Position numbers and translations under genes: made by a program. A DNA stretch of 64,000 nucleotides from Maratus speciosus (Eukaryota; Arthropoda; Arachnida; Araneae; Salticidae), in assembly GCA_963932465.1 (NCBI GenBank), contig OZ010791.1, positions 156,792,012-156,856,011 on the forward strand. Direction: 5' to 3'. Every line of letters starts with the position of its first letter. Position 1 is the stretch's first letter. Shown here in pieces: positions 57,981-64,000 of the stretch. A model generated the notes under the pieces. That model was not told where the DNA came from. It saw only the letters and a program-made list of their open reading frames with translations, and did not search any database.

Positions 57981-58263
57981 ACGGGATAGGGAAATCCGAA
58001 CCGTAGCTCCAAGCTGCAAGCCTGATGGAGTGTTTTCCTACAGATGGCAGAAACTCACTTGTTAGTCCATCCTTTTGGCAGCAGTTAAAAATTGGTCAAT
58101 GTTTATAATTATGTTTTATCAACTCAAAAAATCTGTAAGATTCTTAATATAGCTGCCTGGTTCAAAACATGACGATTTATAATAAATACTAAATAATAGT
58201 AACAAAAACATTACTTGTAATAACTATAATACCAATAATAATAATAATAATTAATAAATATAT
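57981..58263. other. Short anonymous stretch with AAT microsatellite
   Basis: AAT repeats at about 58233-58250. Nothing else recognised. Confidence 0.4.
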
Positions 58264-58467
58264 ATGAAAACCAGTGATGTAGTCGTAAAAAGAACAGAGG
58301 CTATACGCTCTAAGCAGAGGGTATACGCTGAAGGCAGAGCGTATACCCTAGAGTGTATATACTATAGCTTTCTTGAGAAACAGAGGGTATACGGTGTTCC
58401 TTAAAAAAAACCAGAGGGTATACGGCGTATACCCCCGTATACCCTCCACTACAACCCTGATGAAAAC
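58264..58467. mobile_element. hAT MITE with 8-bp TSD and GTATAC palindromes
   Basis: ATGAAAAC at 58264-58271 is repeated at 58460-58467. The 188-bp element between has ends CAGTGATGTAGTCG and CACTACAACCCTG. The interior is packed with AGAGGGTATACG, GCGTATACCC and similar words (about seven GTATAC-type sites), making several overlapping hairpins. The TSD length and CAG ends fit hAT. The two short frames at 58310-58579 are palindrome artefacts. Confidence 0.85.
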
Positions 58468-59079
58468 TATTTATAATGGAAAAAAAGAAGATAACAACAA
58501 CAACAACAAAAAATTCATAAATGATCGTCTGAAGAAGTGTCCGAGAGGTATGGATATTTATTTCTAAAAATGACTTCATTTTTCTCTATAAATCTCATTA
58601 GTGCTGATATTCTGCTCACGAGAACAGGACTTTCATTAATATAACTAATCCAATCCGGAATCGCCACAGTTATATGTTTTTAACGTAGTAATATGCTGTT
58701 AGAGGATAATCCAGTCCATAGTGAAGTGAGGTGGAGGGGAGCCCACATACACAAAGAGGGGTATCACGTTTACCTATGCCGTAAAGATTTCTGAAAAGGG
58801 CCGTGATTTGTGAAGAAAAGAAAAAGGTAACGATTATTTACGGTAAATTGAATGGGAACACTTGGTAATAAGTTAATAAATTATTTGTGTAGCAGCTTGT
58901 GTCTTCATTGTCCCATCTTTGCTGCCATTCATTTTTTATTTTTTATTTTCTGTTTTAATTCATATTTTAAGGATGTGGAAGGAAGTATGATGTGGCGTTA
59001 GTATCCTCCACTGTCTTTTTTGCCATGTATCAGCTAATTCATTCCCTGTGACTCCTGAGTGCCCCTTTCCTGAAGTGCC
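58468..59079. other. Anonymous DNA
   Basis: No feature recognised except a short CAA repeat near 58495. Confidence 0.4.
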
Positions 59080-59220
59080 AGGCCGGGTATCATTCTAAAT
59101 GGTTCAGTTGGTAGAACGTCGGTGCGCTATAACGATGATCCGGGTTTGAGTCCCGGTTTGGACACCTTTTCACTCTGTTGGTTGTACGCCTTTTAAGCAA
59201 TTGAAATTTGAAATATTAAT
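59080..59220 (+). mobile_element. tRNA-derived SINE, best-preserved copy
   Basis: TGGTTCAGTTGGTAGAACG (59099-59118) is an A box with intact D arm GTTC/GAAC. CCGGGTTTGAGTCCCGG (59140-59156) is a B box with a perfect 5-bp T stem. The body reads TTTTCACTCTGTTGG then CGCCTTTTAAGCAATTGAAA, shared with 55560-55715 and in part 21455-21600. The acceptor stem does not pair, so it is SINE rather than tRNA. The promoter is internal, for RNA polymerase III. Confidence 0.7.
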
Positions 59221-59894
59221 ATTAACTATGTTCAGTTTGAGAAATGCATTCAACTTTTGATGAAATTTGACATTTTTTCTCAGAATACGGTTGGCCAGAC
59301 AACAGGCCAAGAATTTATATGTAAGTTAAAAAAATAAATGTTACAATGAAATAGGAAAATCGTTTAGACTTGTTGAGAATATTTTTTGAATTCTTTCTGG
59401 CATTAAATGCATCTAAATGAAATAATCTAGCTTTGACAACAAAATTATCCTCTTATTATTTAATGACAGTCGGAAATTTAAGTACATTTAACATGGTGCA
59501 GTAGTCACCCCATTCTTTTTTGCTGATTTTTCGCGGTATAAATCTAGTAGGGGATGTTCATTTTATCAAATTAAGAAGAAAAGAATTTATTTTAAGACAC
59601 AACATGCCAAAATAAATAAATAACCACACTCTATAACATTTAAGAAAGTACAATTTTTATTATTTTTGATATTATTAAATTATAGTCATGTAACATGCGA
59701 AATGTATTAGTCAAAACTAGTCAAATCAGTTGACACATCTAATTGATATTACATTCAATTGCTATATTTAAAAAAGAAAAAGAAAAAGAAAAACGGTAAA
59801 ATATTACAAATTACTACCCATGCTGGTTTTGAGAGACAGATTGTGGAAGTTTCATACATTTAATAAGTGTTTACTCTTTGTTGCTTTGTTTTGA
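59221..59894. other. Anonymous AT-rich DNA
   Basis: No feature recognised apart from an AAAAAG simple repeat near 59772. Confidence 0.4.
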
Positions 59895-60640
59895 ATTTTT
59901 ACTTTCTTCTTTCTAAAGATGAAAATATTGTAATAGAATTTTTTTTTACTTCTGGTTTTCGACGGATTTACATATTTTCGAGGTCAGACACCCCGAAAAA
60001 CATGTTTATACAAAATGTCTGTCTGTCCATCCATATGTCCGTATGACCTCTTTGTATCATCGAAAAGTGTGTGAAGTTATGCATAGAATTGAGACAAATT
60101 TTTGTGTATGTTTTTGGCTATGGCCAGCAGGTCCTCATTGGATTTAGAAATATTCCGCCAGAAGGGGACTCTGTGACAGCAATTTTTGTGCCCTTTTTAT
60201 TATTGTACCATCGAAAAGTGTATGAAGCTATGCATAGAATTAAACCAAATTTTATATGCATGTTATTGGCTATGGCCAGCAGGTTCCATATGTATTTGGT
60301 GACAATCCTCCGGAAGGGGACGCTATAATAGCGATTTTTCTTGATTTTCCATAACTCTATTTTACATCGGCTGTTACACAGTATATTCGCATCTAGCTAA
60401 TTTGGCTATTCTCAAGCAGCTGATGTACAACAGAATAACGAAAAATATTAATTTATTAAATATTATGATTGAGGTTAACTTCTTTTTATTGTGATTAGCA
60501 AAATGAAGCAGAAAATGTAAATCAAACTTGGTGTAATATTGAAGTATAATAACACTGAAGTATTAACACGTGTAACAAGTTTTTGAAATATTAACATGAG
60601 TGAGAAAAAAGAAAGTTTTGGGAGTGACACATCCGACTAG
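59895..60640 (+). mobile_element. Helitron-like nonautonomous element, copy 2
   Basis: It starts ATTTTTACTTTCTTCT and ends GACACATCCGACTAG, matching the complement of 4485-6030 at both ends and along the unique tail (for example ATTAACACGTGTAACAAG against ATTAACATGTGTAACTAC). A TGTCTGTCTGTCCATCC box lies at about 60018. It carries only about one and a half minisatellite units (CGAAAAGTGTGTGAAG at 60061, CGAAAAGTGTATGAAG at 60211; period ~150) against seven in the other copy. The 85-codon frame at 60071-60328 runs through these units and is not a gene. Confidence 0.65.
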
Positions 60641-62649
60641 TTCCTTTAAAAAAAGAAAGAACTCTATTTTCTCACCCTATATTCATATAGCTCAGAATAA
60701 AGAGAAAGAGTTTATAATACGTAAATGCTTTTTACAGGTTGTCATTTAAACTCACATTATCGAAATTTCATTAGCAGGGTAGAGCAATTTTTTCTAGAAT
60801 AGGATGTAACACTATTCTTGACTGTACCTTAACTGAAGTCATTAACTTTCCTTGTGCTCCAGATGAGGGAAGTATGAATAAGCTGATGCAATTTGGGCCC
60901 CCTTCATACACTCTGATGACTGCTTCCTTCATCTCTTTAGATAACAAATGTTACTGATGACGTTTTGCTCGCCGTATTTTTATTTTCTTTTTCTAATAAA
61001 TCAATTTAGATTTATTGGACCTGAATTTTTAACACCTTCCAATATAGTTGGAAAGATTTCGAATCATCTATCTATTATGACTTTAATGTTGAGATTTATG
61101 GCGTGTAAACCCAAAACGCTCGGTAGGAAGGAACGCGCTCCCTTATGTATAAACAAATACAGAAAAAATAAAATGTGAGAGTGGCTTGATGCTGATTATT
61201 TATAATAGATAGGTAAGTAAATTAAATTTAAAAAATCAAAAAACTCGACTGCGTAAAAAGCGAACTAATTAATTATTTCTCATCAATGTGAAACTATTTT
61301 TTATATTACTTACCTATTTTTTTATTTACTTGTATTGATGACTTTTAAGTTGTGTTTAATTGTTAGTTCCTATCTATAAACACAGTTTTGATGAGGCCTA
61401 TACATGTCTATGAAGGTTAGAGTTAAAGTAAAGCTAGATATCCTACCTACACAAATTTCAGGTTGTGTAATATTTAAACGGAGATTCTGACTGTAAAATA
61501 GTCAATGGAACATCGTCTTCATTTTGAAAGACCTATCCAATGATACGCCACTCAATAGGGTGCGTATTTTGTCGTCTCTACCGCCATTTTGTATTTTTCG
61601 GCGACCATTTTGAATTTATAAAAAAAAAAACCCTGGCCTATAACCATCGGACGGTTAAGACGAATCGATAGAGACCTCATTCATTAAAATCCCTCTAGTC
61701 GTTGGGATATTTCGAATGTATAAAGAAATCCACATACCCAGATACGCGTGAAACACATAACCCTTCTTGGCAGTCGGGTAAAAAGGAATCGCTTACATTT
61801 TATTCATCAATTTCGTTTCAGCTCGTAAATCGTCAACTTGTGCGTGGATTACCCCAGAGATCCGTCATGGTCGGTTGTACATTATTTATCCATTGGTTTA
61901 GTGCTAATATTTAGTTTATTTAAACAGCACTATTCTGCGAAAAAACACCTTGAAAACGTTTTAAGTGTATCCATGAGATACTGAAAAATAATATGTATTA
62001 ACTCATTAAAGCCGGTTGGCAAGAAAACTTGCCATGTAAGGCGAACAAAACTTTTAAATTTCAATACCAGTATTTTAGTTTGGAAATTTTCACATTTTCT
62101 AATCTTAAATTTTGAGCAATTAAATAATTCAAAATTACTATGTGGGAAAAACTGATGTCCAAGAATTAAAAGAAGTGTAAAAGAGGCTCGTCCTTAATAG
62201 GTTAATATGTGTTTACGACGAAAATAACGACTCATTTTCTTTTTCTAGAGGATATAATTAAACAATATTTTAGGAATATTTAGAAACTCCGTATGATCGG
62301 AGCGGTTAAGAAGTGATGATACAGAAGTTGCGAGAAACACACACGCTGCGTGATAAAAAAATATACAATCATTAAAAAGAGCCTGGTGAAACTTAAGAGT
62401 ACATATGGTTCGTGAAAGTTGCTACTATGGACCGCAATATCAGTCATTAAACAACGACGTAAAATAAAGTTTACAAATTGGTTCATTAAAGTGTTTTGAA
62501 ACTACTAATAAAGTTCTTTTCTGATTTAATTGGTTTTGAAGCTGCCGAAACATCTGGGGTGGTTAATTTTAAGATTTGAGTCATCTGTGTGTCTATAATT
62601 ATGCACTATAATTTTTCTAAAATATGTTTGGATTTCCACGATATTTATA
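60641..62649. other. Gene-free AT-rich DNA
   Basis: No intact transposon or exon was recognised. A less AT-rich patch at about 61500-61720 (GCCATTTTG and CGACCATTTTG words) may be a repeat fragment. Frames at 60948, 61702 and 62280 have no recognisable protein features. Confidence 0.4.
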
Positions 62650-63192
62650 TACAGGATTATTGAAAATGATGTACTCTATTTTAATATAACTAGAATAAAG
62701 TCAATTATAAACCAACAGTTACCAGAACAAATTTAAAGGAAAGAACAACTCAAATATTTTCTTATGACATTATAAGTGTTCAATATGACTTCCTCGAGTC
62801 ACGCGGACAACGTCCAGGTGATAGTTCATTTCATCCCTCACTCCTTTCAGCATGTCTGGTGTTATTAATTTCAGAGCGTTAACTATGCGTGTTCGTAGAT
62901 CCTCCAAGTTGCGTGGCAGTGGTGGCCCATACACTTTGTCTTTCACAAAGCCCCACAACAAAAAGTCACATGGAGTAATGTCCGGTGATCTGAGGGGGCG
63001 AGAAAAAATCACTTTGTCTTCCTGAGACGCAATTTTTCATTCTAGCGATCGCAGCACCACCACGCCTTCCGAGCTCGACACAGACCGAGGGGAAAATAAT
63101 TGTTTTTTCCTTTAAATTTGTTCTGGCAAGTGTTTGTTTATAATTTATTATAATATGTTAAATTACCGTACATCGTTTCGAATAACCCTGTA
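62650..63192 (-). mobile_element. mariner-like deletion derivative, ~100-bp TIRs
   Basis: TA at 62650-62651 and 63191-63192 flank CAGGATTATTG at the left and CGAATAACCCTG at the right. The inverted ends run about 100 bp, with CCAGAACAAATTTAAAGGAA at 62722 facing its complement ending 63126 without mismatch. The element is 539 bp and retains only the C-terminal part of a transposase frame (62770-63012). Long TIRs and TA target fit the IS630-Tc1-mariner superfamily. Confidence 0.85.
62770..63012 (-). pseudogene. mariner-family transposase, C-terminal remnant
   Basis: An 80-codon frame reads SPDITPCDFLLWGFVKDKVY, then PPLPRNLEDLRTRI, and ends RVTRGSHIEHL. SPD.TPCDF.LWG is the block containing the last catalytic aspartate of a mariner-type transposase, and the HIEHL terminus is widespread among arthropod copies. 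The DNA-binding domain and the first two catalytic acids are missing because the element is internally deleted. The apparent start Met at 63012 is only the deletion joint. Not functional, but the ends could still be mobilised by a full-length relative. Confidence 0.85.
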
Positions 63193-63640
63193 TATTAAAG
63201 TGATGGTTGCTATGAGATTTAGACTAGGCATCGTTCATATTGAAAATGGAATGTGTAGCATTTATAGTCCATTTAAAGCAGACATGTCAAATTCATTTAT
63301 GAGCAAGGCCTAGTGATGAGCGATTGCTCGATAATTCTACTACCGAGAATAATTGCAGTCGTAGAAAATAAAACTGAAATAAGTCGCAGATTCATCACCA
63401 AACTGACTCTACAATCCATTGTTTTATCCAAGCTTCTAAAAACAGAAATTACAAAAAGTAGTGATTATTACGAGGGGCAACGTGATCGTAGAGATAGACG
63501 ATTATTCAATTATTCTACAATCGAAACTGCTCACGTATTCTACGATCGGAATTGCTCATGGTTGAAGTTTGAGGGGAAAATAAGGCTACAGCAATACTTT
63601 GTTTTTAGAACTGTTTATTTCTTCATGGGATCGAGCCGAT
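63193..63640. other. Anonymous DNA upstream of candidate gene
   Basis: TAGTGATGAGCGATTGCTCG at about 63312 resembles a hAT-type end (CTAGTGATGGGCGA), and ATTCTAC..TCG words recur at 63336, 63514 and 63537. The 109-codon frame at 63313-63642 crosses these repeated words and has no recognised domain. Confidence 0.35.
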
Positions 63641-63646
63641 AGAGCA

Positions 63647-63658
63647 CGCGCATGCGAC
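63647..63658 (+). promoter_or_regulatory. NRF-1-like box
   Basis: CGCGCATGCGAC matches 10 of 12 positions of the NRF-1/Ewg consensus YGCGCAYGCGCR. CpG-containing text is rare in this window, so the site stands out. It lies about 90 bp above a candidate start codon at 63749. NRF-1 sites are typical of promoters of housekeeping and nuclear-encoded mitochondrial genes. Confidence 0.45.
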
Positions 63659-63748
63659 ATTACGCTTCAGCTTTCAACTGCTGATTTATTTGAGTGTAGC
63701 TTGTGTTTTTCAAGCTTCTGATCATTACTAATATTAGAACTTGGAATA

Positions 63749-63776
63749 ATGAATCTAGCAAAGTGTCTGGCTACAG
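63749..63776 (+). CDS. Candidate 5' coding exon of a host gene (partial)
   Basis: An ATG at 63749 opens MNLAKCLAT and is followed at 63777 by GTAAGT, a consensus splice donor after CAG. The upstream 100 bp contains an NRF-1-like box and no visible repeat. A possible acceptor, CTGGTTTACAG, ends at 63838; joining there keeps the frame for 34 more codons (KFGGIWKQCSAREIIAG...) to a TGA at 63943-63945, giving a 44-residue product with a 62-bp intron. Alternatively the intron continues past the window, or the unspliced frame (stop near 63882) is used. The short basic N-terminus would fit a mitochondrial targeting start. No homologue is recognised; a chance ATG plus donor cannot be excluded. Confidence 0.35.
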
Positions 63777-64000
63777 GTAAGTTTTTCCCGAGTCATATGC
63801 TGTCCGAAAACCACATGTTTCACATATCTGGTTTACAGGGAAATTTGGAGGAATTTGGAAACAATGTAGTGCACGGGAAATAATTGCTGGAAATATATTT
63901 AATGATGTTACACTACTTCAAACATTACAAACATCATTGAATTGATATGTACTAATGAAGTAAACCAGAAAACATTTCCTGTTAAAAATGGCGTGCATAT

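Noticed and set aside
63313..63642. 109-codon frame just above the candidate gene
   Set aside because: Contains internally repeated words typical of a MITE fragment and no recognisable domain.

Overview
The window looks like nuclear DNA of an arthropod, probably an arachnid such as a spider. It is strongly AT-rich, has no bacterial-style gene packing, and is dominated by interspersed repeats of eukaryotic type: Tc1/mariner, hAT, TTAA-target MITEs, Helitrons, tRNA-derived SINEs and a non-LTR retrotransposon tail. The spider assignment is an inference from the style of the repeats, not proven by any gene here. Only one intact protein-coding gene is convincing, the Tc1 transposase at 39887-40927. 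One candidate host 5' exon sits at the right edge (63749-63776), about 90 bp below an NRF-1-like box. Everything else is repeat, decayed transposon or anonymous AT-rich sequence.

Layout. 1-2150: anonymous DNA plus a dispersed repeat that recurs at 50040-51200. 2570-10700: a degenerate tandem array of roughly 0.8-kb units split by four insertions, each identifiable because uninterrupted units nearby act as empty sites. 10948-13123: three inverted-repeat elements. 13556-15434: a canonical Helitron with a hAT MITE nested in it; a shorter sister copy lies at 21969-22981. 15700-20620: a second degenerate array with ~140-bp sub-repeats, carrying an 8-bp-TSD MITE, a TA-type MITE, a SINE and a TTAA-like element. 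23560-23985: second copy of the 8.7-kb insertion family, inverted. 25112-27255: retrotransposon tail and decayed mariner. 27256-31965: gene-free AT-rich DNA with small local duplications. 31966-36391: a 4.4-kb foldback element whose arms are ~150-bp tandem units with facing G and C runs. 38298-39045: a minisatellite-bearing element. 39320-42560: tandem higher-order repeat into which the Tc1 element jumped, with the empty site preserved in the next repeat copy. 43683-45022: two TA-type elements. 47100-49603: tRNA-like relic and hairpins. 51418-54935: TTAA element, a ~1-kb direct duplication and inverted repeats. 55560-60640: SINEs, hAT-type elements and another minisatellite-bearing element. 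62652-63190: mariner deletion derivative. 63640-63945: candidate gene start.

The most notable theme is architectural. Several apparently unrelated element families share one plan: a special terminus, a tetranucleotide box (GACA/GACG type, or GTAC in the foldback element), then an array of units 140-173 bp long. None encodes protein, so they must be mobilised in trans or amplified by another route. Calls of family rest on visible termini, target duplications and internal empty sites; no database search was possible.
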